From assembly GCA_020062805.1 (NCBI GenBank), contig JAGUVP010000018.1, forward strand, positions 1 to 8,185: a DNA stretch of 8,185 nt. The letters run 5' to 3'. The position numbers and the translations under genes are program-made. Numbering within the stretch: position 1 is the first letter of the stretch; every line of letters begins with the position of its first letter. The notes beneath the pieces were generated by a model. It saw only the letters and a program-made list of their open reading frames with translations, did no database searches and was not told the origin of the DNA. Origin of the DNA: Candidatus Bipolaricaulis sp. GTDB lineage: Bacteria > Bipolaricaulota > Bipolaricaulia > Bipolaricaulales > Bipolaricaulaceae. Shown one piece after another: positions 1-7,347 of this stretch.

Positions 1-255
1 GTGTTCGTCCCGTGGAACGGAGCGGCGAACAGGCACCAGCACGACAACGCACGGGTGATGGCCCGCAGCGGGGGGTGTCTTGTGCTGACGGAAGAGGTTG
101 CTCTTCGCGGGTTGGGGGAACTCGTGACGGAGCTGTGGGCCGATGACCTGAAACTTCGCGACATGGCCTCGGCGGCCCGGGCCCTGGCCCGGCCGGATGC
201 CGGCCGAAGGGTAGCAGAGGCACTTCTCTCACTCGTGGAGGACAAACGAACATGA
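1..255 (+). CDS. murG: MurG, C-terminal end (partial): UDP-GlcNAc transferase making lipid II
   Basis: Only the last 84 residues are in the window; the 5' part lies upstream. The GTG at base 1 reads as an internal Val, not a start. MurG adds GlcNAc from UDP-GlcNAc to lipid I at the inner face of the membrane, giving lipid II. The segment VPWNGAANRHQHDNA (residues 3-17) matches the family's sugar-nucleotide binding region, in which a conserved Gln and Asn-Ala follow a Gly-Ala. The tail (LRDMASAARALARPDAGRRVAEALLSL) has the usual closing pattern of Met-Ala, then Pro-Asp-Ala and a final helix. The stop TGA (253-255) overlaps the murC start as ATGA. The assignment rests on this C-terminal pattern plus the position directly before murC. 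Confidence 0.88.
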   Translation: MFVPWNGAANRHQHDNARVMARSGGCLVLTEEVALRGLGELVTELWADDLKLRDMASAARALARPDAGRRVAEALLSLVEDKRT

Positions 256-1604
256 GCGGATTCACAGGGCGAGTTCACCTCGTGGGGATTGGGGGGGACG
301 GGATGTCCGCCTTGGCGCAGCTTCTGCGGGAAGGCGGAGTGACCGTTTCTGGATCGGATATCCGGGACTCCTTACGCACCGCAGGCTTGCGGGCGTGGGC
401 TGATGTACACGTGGGGCACCGGGCGGAGAACGTACCGCAGCGCGTGAATGCCATTGTCTACTCGTCCGCCGTCTCGTTTCTGAACCCGGAGATCCGAGTG
501 GCACACGACATCCCCCGGTGGCCGCGTCTCCCAGCGTTGGGAGAGGTCATCCGCGGACGTGAACTGGTGGCCGTGGTCGGAACCCACGGCAAGACAACCA
601 CCGCCAGTTGGGCTGCTCACCTCGTCACCACGGTCACGGGGGAGGGTGGGTACTACGTGGGAGGGGAGGTACCGGGCTCCCCGTCGGCGAGCCTTGGGAA
701 GGGCAAGACGTTTGTGGCCGAAGTGGATGAGTCCGACGGTCGGTTTGTCGGTCTCTCTACCCATGCGGCTGTTCTCACCTCAGTAGACACGGACCACATC
801 GGAACCTACGGTGGGTTCAACGGGTTGCGGCGGGCGTTCAGCCGGTTTGTCGGTCGTGCGAACCGGCTGGCCGTGTGTGCCGACGATCCGGTCGCCCTCG
901 ATGCGGCGCGTTCACGGCGTATTCCCCTGACCTACGGGTTCTCCCCCAGGGCCGACTTGCGCGCTGTGGGGACGGAGTACCGACGGGAGAAGTCGAGCTT
1001 CGAGGTTCTTCTGCATGGGAAGCGGGCGGGAGAGGTCGAAGTCCCCGGGCCTGGTCCGCACAACGTGCGCAACGCACTGGGCGCGATCGCCGCTGGGGTC
1101 CTCCTCGGCATCCCGGTGCACGATCTCCTGCCAGCGTTCCCCACGGCTGCGCGACCTCGTCGACGGCTCGAGGTCCTCGAGGAGAACGGGTACCTCGTGG
1201 TGGACGACTACGCTCACCATCCGACTGAGGTCGCGGCTGGCCTTGCCGCGCTGCGGTTGGGGTGGCCGGATCGACGGATCGTGGCGATCTTCCAGCCGCA
1301 CCGCTATTCCCGAACCAAGACGCTGGCGGGTGCGTTTGGGTCAGTGCTATCTCGCGCCGATCAGGTTGTGGTATCGCGGGTCTATCCGGCATTCGAACGG
1401 CCGATTCCCGGGGTCAGTGGACGGGAGGTGGCGGAGGCGGTCTCCGGTGCCGGGGGGAACGCTGTGTACCGGGACAGCTTAGGCGCAGCGATGGAAGCAG
1501 CGGCGGAAATGATCCAGCCTGGGGACGTGGTGGCGTGTTTCGGCGCGGGGGATATATGGAAGCTGGCGCGGGAGATGGCGCACGGGCTCTCCTACGGATC
1601 CTGA
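252..1604 (+). CDS. murC: MurC, UDP-N-acetylmuramate--L-alanine ligase
   Basis: A cytoplasmic ATP-dependent ligase that joins L-Ala to UDP-MurNAc, the first amino acid of the peptidoglycan stem. The protein has 450 residues, normal for MurC. The N-terminal UDP-substrate fold begins with GIGGDGMSALA (12-22). The P-loop is GTHGKTTT (110-117), followed by DESDGRF (159-165) and TDHIGTYGG (180-188). HNVRN (270-274) is the Mur ligase adenine-side motif. The C-terminal domain has DDYAHHPTE (318-326), FQPHRYSRT (347-355) and GAGDI (431-435). The HHPTE and FQPHRY motifs are typical of MurC and separate it from MurD, MurE and MurF. The ATG at 252 shares four bases with the murG stop and has GGAGG at 237-241, ten bases upstream. 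The 3' end overlaps murB by 49 bases. No key residue appears to be missing. Confidence 0.97.
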   Translation: MSGFTGRVHLVGIGGDGMSALAQLLREGGVTVSGSDIRDSLRTAGLRAWADVHVGHRAENVPQRVNAIVYSSAVSFLNPEIRVAHDIPRWPRLPALGEVIRGRELVAVVGTHGKTTTASWAAHLVTTVTGEGGYYVGGEVPGSPSASLGKGKTFVAEVDESDGRFVGLSTHAAVLTSVDTDHIGTYGGFNGLRRAFSRFVGRANRLAVCADDPVALDAARSRRIPLTYGFSPRADLRAVGTEYRREKSSFEVLLHGKRAGEVEVPGPGPHNVRNALGAIAAGVLLGIPVHDLLPAFPTAARPRRRLEVLEENGYLVVDDYAHHPTEVAAGLAALRLGWPDRRIVAIFQPHRYSRTKTLAGAFGSVLSRADQVVVSRVYPAFERPIPGVSGREVAEAVSGAGGNAVYRDSLGAAMEAAAEMIQPGDVVACFGAGDIWKLAREMAHGLSYGS

Positions 1605-2440
1605 GAGGCCTTCCGGGCGAACTACGGGTGCAGGAACCGCTCGCTCCCCATACCACGTTTCGGATTGGTGGGAGGGCCTTCGCCCTGTACCGGCCGACCA
1701 CGGAGAGTGCGTTGGCCGAGGCCGTGGTCCGAGCCCGGACCCACGGATTCCCGTGGCGCATGGTGGGCGGGGGGTCCAAACTCCTTGTCCCGGATCGCGG
1801 GTTCCCCGGCCTCGTCGTATCCACCACGGGATTAGGCGCCTGGCACGAGGACGAGGGGGTGTTGTCGGTCGGAGCGGGTGTGCCCTTGGCGCGGGTGGCG
1901 CGTTGGGGAGCGTGGAAGCTTGCTGGGATCCCAGGAACGGTGGGTGGCGCCGTAGCGATGAACGCGGGAACGAAGCACGGAGCGATCGCTGAACAGGTGG
2001 CTTGGGTGCAAGCCCTCCTGCCCACAGGGCGCGTTCACACCTTCTCCCCTGAGGAGTGTGGCTTCACCTATCGGGACTCGGTATTCCGCCGGCTGCGCCT
2101 GCCGGTGCTCGCGGTCGGCCTGCGACCGCAACTGCGGAAAGATCTGGCTCCCCTTCTGGTCGAGCGGGCTCGGAGCCAGCCCCTGGGTGTTCCGTCCGCG
2201 GGGTGCGTGTTCCGGAATCCCGCGGACGGGCGATCTGCAGGCTGGCTGATTGACCAGTGTGGACTCAAGGGCGCACGCATTGGCGATGCCGTGGTCTCAG
2301 AGCGACATGCCAACTTCATCTGCAACCTCGGTCGGGCGCGCGCCGTGGATGTCCTGGAGTTGGTCGATCAGGTTCAGCATTGCGTGGTCAGCCGGTTCGG
2401 GGTATGGCTCAACCTGGAGCTTGAGGTCGTGGGGGAGTGA
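1556..2440 (+). CDS. murB: MurB, UDP-N-acetylenolpyruvoylglucosamine reductase
   Basis: A flavoenzyme that uses NADPH to reduce enolpyruvyl-UDP-GlcNAc to UDP-MurNAc, the substrate of MurC. FAD-binding motifs are TTFRIGG (33-39), GGGSKLLVPDRG (71-82) and GIPGTVGGAVAMNAG (124-138). YRDS (172-175) carries the substrate Arg, SAGCVFRNP (214-222) the active-site loop, and NLELE (286-290) the catalytic Glu, probably E288. The length of 294 residues and the SAG-x-FRNP loop suit the short type II class. Cys217 replaces the usual proton-donating Ser (see findings). The ATG at 1556 lies inside murC after GGGGG (1547-1551), giving a 49-base overlap. A CTG at 1601 overlapping the murC stop, or a GTG at 1628, would also keep all motifs, so the start is less certain than the function. 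The stop overlaps the ftsQ start as GTGA. Confidence 0.95.
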   Translation: MEAGAGDGARALLRILRGLPGELRVQEPLAPHTTFRIGGRAFALYRPTTESALAEAVVRARTHGFPWRMVGGGSKLLVPDRGFPGLVVSTTGLGAWHEDEGVLSVGAGVPLARVARWGAWKLAGIPGTVGGAVAMNAGTKHGAIAEQVAWVQALLPTGRVHTFSPEECGFTYRDSVFRRLRLPVLAVGLRPQLRKDLAPLLVERARSQPLGVPSAGCVFRNPADGRSAGWLIDQCGLKGARIGDAVVSERHANFICNLGRARAVDVLELVDQVQHCVVSRFGVWLNLELEVVGE

Positions 2441-3105
2441 TCCGGGCGATACGCCTCGGGTGCGCGTGTTGTTCTCTTCTCATCGTTGTTTACGCTGCAC
2501 TTCGCTGGGGCGGATGGTGGCGCGTGGAGGAGGTGTGGGTCTCCCCGACGCGTTACGTCGTGGCCGAACAGTTGACAGGGATTCTGCTCGGTGCTAATGT
2601 ACTTCGATTACAGACGGGGGAAATCGCCGATGGGATTCGGAACGACCCTCGGGTTTTAGAGACGAAGATTCGGGTTCGCCCGTTCTGGAAGCGGGTGGAA
2701 GTGGAGATCAAAGAGAGGGAACCGACGGTGCAGGTAGGGCTGCGAGGCGGGGCGGCGGTGTGGGTGGATGCCGAGGGGTTCATCCTCGAGCCAGCGACAG
2801 CACCTGTCGTGGTGGGGGCTGCCCGAGCAGGCGAGCGGGTAGCTTCCGAAGCCGTGTACGCTGCCCGCGTTGTGGCTCGCCTGAGCCCCGGGGTGAGGGA
2901 GAAGTTCACGACGTTTGATATAACCGATCCCACCAATGTCATCGCCAGTGGTGACAGGTCCCCCACCCTTCTGTTGGGGGAGATTGGCCAACTGAGGGAC
3001 CATCTTGCTATCCTGGAGGATCTATGGGAGCGATGGAGGCTTGCCGAGTGCGCCATGGTAGATTTTCGCGTTGGCGACGAGGTGATCCTGAAGCGCAAAC
3101 GATGA
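2437..3105 (+). CDS. ftsQ: FtsQ/DivIB-type cell division protein
   Basis: A bitopic divisome protein whose extracytoplasmic part links FtsZ-side components to the septal synthase with FtsB and FtsL. The 222 residues show a short basic cytoplasmic tail (MIRAIR), one membrane helix at about 7-22, and a POTRA domain at about 29-97. That domain begins WRVEEVWVSPTRYV and includes NVLRL and the RVRPFWKRVEVEIKEREP strand region. A beta domain follows, ending VDFRVGDEVILKRK, as is usual for FtsQ. Sequence conservation is low in this family, so the call relies on topology, the POTRA pattern and the position directly before ftsA. The GTG start overlaps the murB stop (GTGA) and has GAGGT at 2423-2427. 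No other Met occurs before residue 207, which supports this start. The cytoplasmic tail is very short. Confidence 0.9.
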   Translation: MIRAIRLGCACCSLLIVVYAALRWGGWWRVEEVWVSPTRYVVAEQLTGILLGANVLRLQTGEIADGIRNDPRVLETKIRVRPFWKRVEVEIKEREPTVQVGLRGGAAVWVDAEGFILEPATAPVVVGAARAGERVASEAVYAARVVARLSPGVREKFTTFDITDPTNVIASGDRSPTLLLGEIGQLRDHLAILEDLWERWRLAECAMVDFRVGDEVILKRKR

Positions 3106-3118
3106 GGGTGGTGGTTCG

Positions 3119-4354
3119 ATGAGGCGGGAGCGGCTGATGGTGGGGTTGGATGTCGGGACGACCAAGGTGGCCTGTCTGGTGGCCAACGTGGTCGACGAGT
3201 ACATCGAGGTCATCGGTCTGGGGACATCTCCCTCACGGGGGTTGGAGAAGGGTGTTGTGGTCGACATCGGGCGCACCATCCAGTCCATCCGCAAAGCGGT
3301 GGAGGAAGCGGAGAACATGGCCGATGTGCGCGTCCAGAACGCCTACGTTGGGATCGCGGGCAAGCACATCCGTTCTCTCAACAACTCGGCGACCGTGTCC
3401 ATCACCCGGCCCGATCGGATCATCACCGCGGAGGACGTGCGGCGGGTGGTGGAAGCAGCGCGGACGATGCCCCTCTCTCCGGATGTCGAACTCATTCACG
3501 TCATCCCTCGGCAGTACATCGTGGACGGTCAGGAGGGGATCACCGATCCGGTGGGTATGACGGGCACCCGCCTCGAGGTGGACGTGCACATCGTGCTCGG
3601 GTCGGTGACCGCGGTCCACAACCTCGTACGGTGCGTGGAGGCCGTAGGTATTGGCATCTCCCAGATCGTGCTCGAGCCGCTGGCCTCGGCGATGGCGGTC
3701 CTCTCCTCTGCGGAGAAGGAGTTGGGGGTGGTGCTCCTCGACTCGGGCGGGGGAACGACGGACATCTCCGTGTTCCGCGGCGGCGACATCTGGTTCTCGA
3801 AGACGATCCCCATCGCCGGGGAGCACATCACGAACGACATCACCGTCGGACTGCAGACTCCAATCGAGGAAGCGGAGCGGATCAAGAAGCAGTACGGAAC
3901 TTGCCTTGTGGACTCGGTGGGCGACGACGAGAAGATCGATGTGGCAACGATCGGCGGGGAGAGCACGAAACAGGTGTCGCGGAAGAAACTGGCCAAGGTC
4001 ATTGAGCCTCGGGTGGAGGAGATCCTCGATCTGGCGATCCAGGAGGTCGAGGACGCGGGGTACCGCGACCTGATCCCGGCGGGGGTGGTCATCACGGGCG
4101 GGACGTCCCAGCTCAACGGGATGTCCGAGTACATCGAGCGACGCTACGGACTGCCCTCCCGCGTGGGGAGCCTGCCGCAGGGGATCCACGGTCTGCGCGA
4201 CATCGTGGAGTCCCCGATCTACGCCACCGGGATCGGGCTCCTCAAGTATGCGGTGGAAACCCGGGACTTCGTGCCGTCCAAGCGCTCGCGGGGATCCTCC
4301 AAGGGGATGCTGGGGAAGATGCTGGGATGGTTCCGCAAGTTCCTGCGGGGGTGA
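3119..4354 (+). CDS. ftsA: FtsA, actin-like membrane tether of the Z-ring
   Basis: A cytoplasmic actin-family ATPase that binds the FtsZ C-terminal peptide, anchors the Z-ring to the membrane and recruits later division proteins. Phosphate-1 is GLDVGTTKV (9-17), phosphate-2 is LLDSGGGTTDISVF (206-219), and the adenosine site is VVITGGTSQLNG (323-334). The inserted 1C/SHS2-type domain lies at about 90-165. The last 17 residues, from KGMLGK to the end, form a basic, hydrophobic amphipathic helix (MLGWFRKFL) of the type that inserts into the membrane. The length of 411 residues is normal. Two starts are possible. The ATG at 3119 has GAGGG at 3104-3108, which runs into the ftsQ stop. The ATG at 3137 has GGGAG at 3126-3130 and would give 405 residues. 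The family is variable before GLD-G, so motifs do not decide. Confidence 0.97.
   Translation: MRRERLMVGLDVGTTKVACLVANVVDEYIEVIGLGTSPSRGLEKGVVVDIGRTIQSIRKAVEEAENMADVRVQNAYVGIAGKHIRSLNNSATVSITRPDRIITAEDVRRVVEAARTMPLSPDVELIHVIPRQYIVDGQEGITDPVGMTGTRLEVDVHIVLGSVTAVHNLVRCVEAVGIGISQIVLEPLASAMAVLSSAEKELGVVLLDSGGGTTDISVFRGGDIWFSKTIPIAGEHITNDITVGLQTPIEEAERIKKQYGTCLVDSVGDDEKIDVATIGGESTKQVSRKKLAKVIEPRVEEILDLAIQEVEDAGYRDLIPAGVVITGGTSQLNGMSEYIERRYGLPSRVGSLPQGIHGLRDIVESPIYATGIGLLKYAVETRDFVPSKRSRGSSKGMLGKMLGWFRKFLRG
4347..4354 (+). promoter_or_regulatory. ftsZ ribosome binding site built into the ftsA stop
   Basis: The eight bases GGGGGTGA can pair along their whole length with the 16S anti-Shine-Dalgarno sequence if one G-U pair is allowed. 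They end in the ftsA stop codon TGA. The distance from the GGGGG core to the ATG at 4362 is ten bases. The second G-run (4357-4361) is too close to either ATG to serve as an SD. This arrangement would couple FtsZ synthesis to the end of ftsA translation. The coupling is inference. Confidence 0.55.
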
Positions 4355-4361
4355 GCGGGGG

Positions 4362-5423
4362 ATGATGGGGGAGAGCCCAGCTAAGATCATGGTGGTGGGG
4401 GTAGGCGGAGGTGGCGGGAATGCCGTCAGCCGCATGGTCCAAGCAGGGCTGGTTGGCGTCGAACTCGTGGTGATGAACACCGACGCCCAGGTGTTGGAGA
4501 TGATCGAGGCCCAACGCCACCTGCAGCTGGGGGGCAAGCGCACGGGAGGACTGGGAGCAGGGGGAGACCCGGAGGTGGGACGCGAGGCGGCCGAGGAGTC
4601 CCGCGATGAGATCGCTGATCTGCTCGATGGGTTGGACATGGTGTTCATCACTGCCGGAATGGGCGGCGGGACTGGGACGGGTGGCGCACCGGTTGTCGCG
4701 GAGATCGCCAAAGAGCTGGGCATCCTCACCGTGGGGATCGTCACCCGGCCGTTCTCGTTCGAAGGCCTCGCTCGGTCCCAGCGTGCAGAGAGAGGTCTGC
4801 AACAGCTCGCACGGAACGTAGATGCGATCATCACCATTTCCAATGACCGTCTGCTCAAGGTCGCCCCCCACGAGATGCCTCTCACCCGGGCATTCGAACT
4901 CGTGGACGAGGTTCTCCGCCAAGGGGTGCAAGGGGTGACCGAGCTCATCACCGTCCCCGGTCTCATCAACCTCGACTTCGCCGATGTCGAGGCGGTGCTG
5001 CGCGGGGCGGGAACCGCCCTCATGGGAATTGGCGAAGCCGATGGCGACAACAAGACGCGCGAGGCGGCCCGCAAGTCCATCTCTTCGCCCCTCCTCGACT
5101 TCAGCGTGAAGGGTGCGAAGAAAGCGATCCTCAACATCACCGGCGGCGAGGACCTGACCTTGGAAGAGGTCACTGCGGCGGCCGGGGCGATTCAGGAAGC
5201 CCTGTCCGACAAGGCCGACCTCATCTTTGGCGCCGCAATTCGGGAAGGGATGCAGAAGGCCAAGGTGACCGTAATCGCCACCGGGTTCGCCGCAGTCCAG
5301 AGCGGCGAGATCATGGATACCGAAGAAGAGGTCGTCCTGGAGCGATTGGAGCGGGAGGGTATCCGCGACGACTACGACATCCCCACGTTCCTTCGTCGCG
5401 CCCGTCGCCAGGAAGGCTCGTAG
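4362..5423 (+). CDS. ftsZ: FtsZ, tubulin-like GTPase of the division ring
   Basis: A GTPase that polymerises at mid-cell to form the Z-ring. GTP-binding motifs are VGVGGGGGNA (12-21), NTDAQ (39-43) and the tubulin signature GGGTGTGGAP (101-110). The T7 loop NLDFADV (203-209) supplies the acidic residues that complete the active site across the subunit interface. VTVIATGF (302-309) ends the globular domain. The tail DYDIPTFLRRARR (337-349) is the conserved peptide that binds FtsA. The linker between these is only about 27 residues and acidic. The reading frame begins with two ATGs (4362 and 4365), giving 353 or 352 residues; SD spacing favours the first. The gene starts seven bases after ftsA and is the last dcw gene here, since the next gene is convergent. 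Confidence 0.98.
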   Translation: MMGESPAKIMVVGVGGGGGNAVSRMVQAGLVGVELVVMNTDAQVLEMIEAQRHLQLGGKRTGGLGAGGDPEVGREAAEESRDEIADLLDGLDMVFITAGMGGGTGTGGAPVVAEIAKELGILTVGIVTRPFSFEGLARSQRAERGLQQLARNVDAIITISNDRLLKVAPHEMPLTRAFELVDEVLRQGVQGVTELITVPGLINLDFADVEAVLRGAGTALMGIGEADGDNKTREAARKSISSPLLDFSVKGAKKAILNITGGEDLTLEEVTAAAGAIQEALSDKADLIFGAAIREGMQKAKVTVIATGFAAVQSGEIMDTEEEVVLERLEREGIRDDYDIPTFLRRARRQEGS

Positions 5424-5514
5424 GGGCCCGCGTCGGTCTCCGGATCTGGTTCTACCAGCATAGCCGGATCTGTTGGCGACAGAGCTTCCCCGCGACGGCA
5501 ACAATCGGGAATGC
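5424..5514. other. Convergent intergenic gap between ftsZ and nadE
   Basis: These 91 bases separate the 3' ends of two converging genes. They contain a direct repeat CCGGATCTG (5440-5448 and 5464-5472) and a short hairpin, CTGGT-TCT-ACCAG (5446-5458). Neither hairpin arm is followed by a T-run on either strand, so there is no recognisable intrinsic terminator. Termination by Rho, or read-through of both transcripts into each other, is possible but is not shown by the sequence. Confidence 0.6.
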
Positions 5515-7152
5515 TCAGCCTGCGAACCTGTGGGTGATGGGGTACCGACGGCCGATCCCGAACGACTTCGGTGACACTTTGATCACCAGAGGAAGCTGCT
5601 TCCGCTTGTACTCAGCCCGGTGAAGGCGATGGGCGACGTCGTGGACCGAGTCTGGGCTGAACGCCCGCGCCAGTTCTCCTGACGGTCGATTCTCTACGAC
5701 GAGCGCCCGCACGAGCGGGTCGAGCACGTCGTAGGGAGGGAGATCCTCGTCGTCGCGCTGATCGGGCCTCAGCTCGGCGGAGGGAGGTCGGACGAGGGTC
5801 CCGTCGGGGATCATGGGGACGGGTCCTTGCTCGTTGATGAGCCGGGCCAACTCGTACACCTCGGCCTTGACGAGATCGCCGATCGGCGCCAGCGCGCCCA
5901 CCGTGTCTCCGTAGAGCGTGTTGTAGCCCGTGGCGATCTCCGACTTGTTCCCGCAAGCGAGGACGGCGTAGTCGAGGGCGTTGGCCAGTGCCATCCACAG
6001 GACTCCCCGGACCCTTGCCTGGAGGTTCTCTGCTACCAGGCCTTCCACTGCGACGTGCGAAGCCAGGGCCTCACTGAGAGCGGAGAAGCTTGCATCGATC
6101 GGAATCTCCACAACGCGCATCCGCAAGGCATTCGCGAGCTGCGTCACCTCGTCGCGCGACTCGCTCGCGGTGTACGGTCCGGGGAAGAACGTGCCCAACA
6201 CCCGATCCGAGCCGAGCGCCTTGCAGGCGAGCGCGGAGACGACCGCCGAGTCCACCCCACCGGAGACCCCTACGATACACCCCCGGATCCTGTTCTTGTC
6301 GAAGTAGTCTCGGATCCCGGCGATGAGAGCGTCCTGGATATCGCCCATCCCGTCGTTCGATGGGGGGTCGACCGGCGCTCCCGCCGTGTCGAAAGTGCAG
6401 ACGCCTTCGGTGAACCGCGGGGCGGAGAGGAGAAACGCCCCGTCCGGCCGGAGGGCGAACGATCCGCCGTCGAACACGAGTTCGTCCTGCCCCCCCACGA
6501 GGTTCGCGTACACAAAGAGCGCGCCCGACCGCTCGGCCCACTTCCGGGCCAGATCGTAGCGCAGGACGGGCTTCCCCCGGAAGTAGGGGGAGGCGGAGAC
6601 GTTCACGAGGAGGTCCACGCCTGCGGCTGCCTGAGCGGCCAGCACCCCCTCCTCGTACCAGAAGTCCTCGCACACCGAGAGCCCGAGACGCAAGCCCTGC
6701 CAATCGAGCACCGCGATCTCCGTGGCGGGCGAGAAATACCGTTCCTCCTCGAACACGTCGAACGAGGGCAGCCTGTGCTTGACCTGGTGACCGATCACAG
6801 CGCCATCGGCGAGGAGGAACACGGCGTTGTGGAGAAGCGCGTCTCCGCCGAACGCCGCGGCAGAGGGATCGGCCACATTGGCTGCCTTCGTCCCGGCCCG
6901 GGCCACGTGGCCAATGACGACGCCTAGGTCGGAGCTTGCCTTCACGATCGCGGCGAACTCGCGGTCCGCTGCGTCGAGGAACCCCGCCTGAAGGAGAAGG
7001 TCCCGCGGAGGGTAGCCGAGCAGAGCCAGCTCAGGGAAGATGACCAAGTCAGCCCCCTGGCGGCTGGCCTCGGCGATGGCGCGGACGATCCGCTCTCTGT
7101 TTCCAGCGAGGTCACCTACGGTCGGGTTGATCTGGCCCAGGGCGATTTTCAC
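5515..7152 (-). CDS. nadE: Glutamine-dependent NAD+ synthetase (amidase plus synthetase)
   Basis: Catalyses the last step of NAD+ synthesis: ATP-dependent amidation of deamido-NAD+ using ammonia cut from glutamine. The protein has 545 residues in two domains, as is usual for the long form. The N-terminal nitrilase-type glutaminase (about 1-260) shows the Glu-Lys-Cys triad: E41 in FPELALLGYPP, K125 in HQVKHRLPS and C161 in LSVCEDFWYE. The C-terminal synthetase (about 270-545) has the PP-loop SGGVDS (297-302), GNKSE (401-405) and GYNTLYGDTVG (409-419). It ends with YKRKQLPLVIKVSPKSFG, in which KRKQ and SPK-FG are family hallmarks. The GTG start has AAGGA on the minus strand (7159-7163), six bases upstream. 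The gene faces the dcw operon and looks independently transcribed. It appears intact. Confidence 0.97.
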   Translation of the reverse strand: MKIALGQINPTVGDLAGNRERIVRAIAEASRQGADLVIFPELALLGYPPRDLLLQAGFLDAADREFAAIVKASSDLGVVIGHVARAGTKAANVADPSAAAFGGDALLHNAVFLLADGAVIGHQVKHRLPSFDVFEEERYFSPATEIAVLDWQGLRLGLSVCEDFWYEEGVLAAQAAAGVDLLVNVSASPYFRGKPVLRYDLARKWAERSGALFVYANLVGGQDELVFDGGSFALRPDGAFLLSAPRFTEGVCTFDTAGAPVDPPSNDGMGDIQDALIAGIRDYFDKNRIRGCIVGVSGGVDSAVVSALACKALGSDRVLGTFFPGPYTASESRDEVTQLANALRMRVVEIPIDASFSALSEALASHVAVEGLVAENLQARVRGVLWMALANALDYAVLACGNKSEIATGYNTLYGDTVGALAPIGDLVKAEVYELARLINEQGPVPMIPDGTLVRPPSAELRPDQRDDEDLPPYDVLDPLVRALVVENRPSGELARAFSPDSVHDVAHRLHRAEYKRKQLPLVIKVSPKSFGIGRRYPITHRFAG

Positions 7153-7191
7153 CAGCGTTCCTTCGGAAGCCTGTTCTTCACCATTCGCGAC

Positions 7192-7219
7192 CGATCACCT
7201 GTCACCCATCACCCGTCAC
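7192..7219. repeat. Heptamer array 1, in the nadE leader
   Basis: Four consecutive 7-base units, CGATCAC, CTGTCAC, CCATCAC and CCGTCAC, share the ending TCAC. On the minus strand they read GTGACGG, GTGATGG, GTGACAG and GTGATCG, running toward nadE. The array lies about 40 bases upstream of the nadE start codon. Its last unit merges into a perfect hairpin, CACCCG-TCA-CGGGTG (7210-7224). It is related in sequence to the second array at 7822-7877. Short tandem heptamer repeats are known in other bacteria, for example the STRR repeats of cyanobacteria, but I cannot say that these belong to that group. Confidence 0.75.
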
Positions 7220-7318
7220 GGGTGCCGAATGAGCAGCGCCCTCCTGCTGGGGCTGGGAGGTGAGGCATGCGGTGGGATGGATAAGCCACGAGCAGAAGGG
7301 CGCGAACTCACAAGGCCA

Positions 7319-7347
7319 AGTATAGCCCTCTTCGTGTGACGGGTCGA
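7319..7347 (-). promoter_or_regulatory. Candidate nadE promoter
   Basis: On the minus strand, TCGACC (7342-7347) and TATACT (7319-7324) are separated by 17 bases. They match the sigma-70 consensus at four of six positions for the -35 and five of six for the -10. Transcription would begin near 7312 and leave a leader of about 160 bases that carries heptamer array 1 and two hairpins (7210-7224 and 7234-7255). This is a consensus match only. The -35 lies inside the direct repeat that borders the palindromic element at 7339-7547. Confidence 0.4.

Noticed and set aside
3233..5173. A 646-codon open frame on the minus strand, opposite ftsA and ftsZ
   Set aside because: Both plus-strand genes are certain from motifs. 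Long antisense frames are expected in GC-rich codon-biased genes, and the translation is low-complexity, rich in Ser, Pro, Arg and His, with no domain.
5827..6927. A 366-codon plus-strand open frame opposite nadE
   Set aside because: nadE is complete with all catalytic motifs. The opposite frame is rich in Arg, Glu, Gly and His without any recognisable motif, so it is a shadow.
7274..7284. DnaA box hinting at a replication origin
   Set aside because: A single partial match (TTATCCATC on the minus strand, 7 of 9), with no cluster of boxes, AT-rich unwinding region, or dnaA/dnaN nearby.
7153..7312. Riboswitch in the nadE leader
   Set aside because: The two small hairpins at 7210-7224 and 7234-7255 do not match any NAD-sensing riboswitch pattern I know, and the leader is largely made of repeat sequence.
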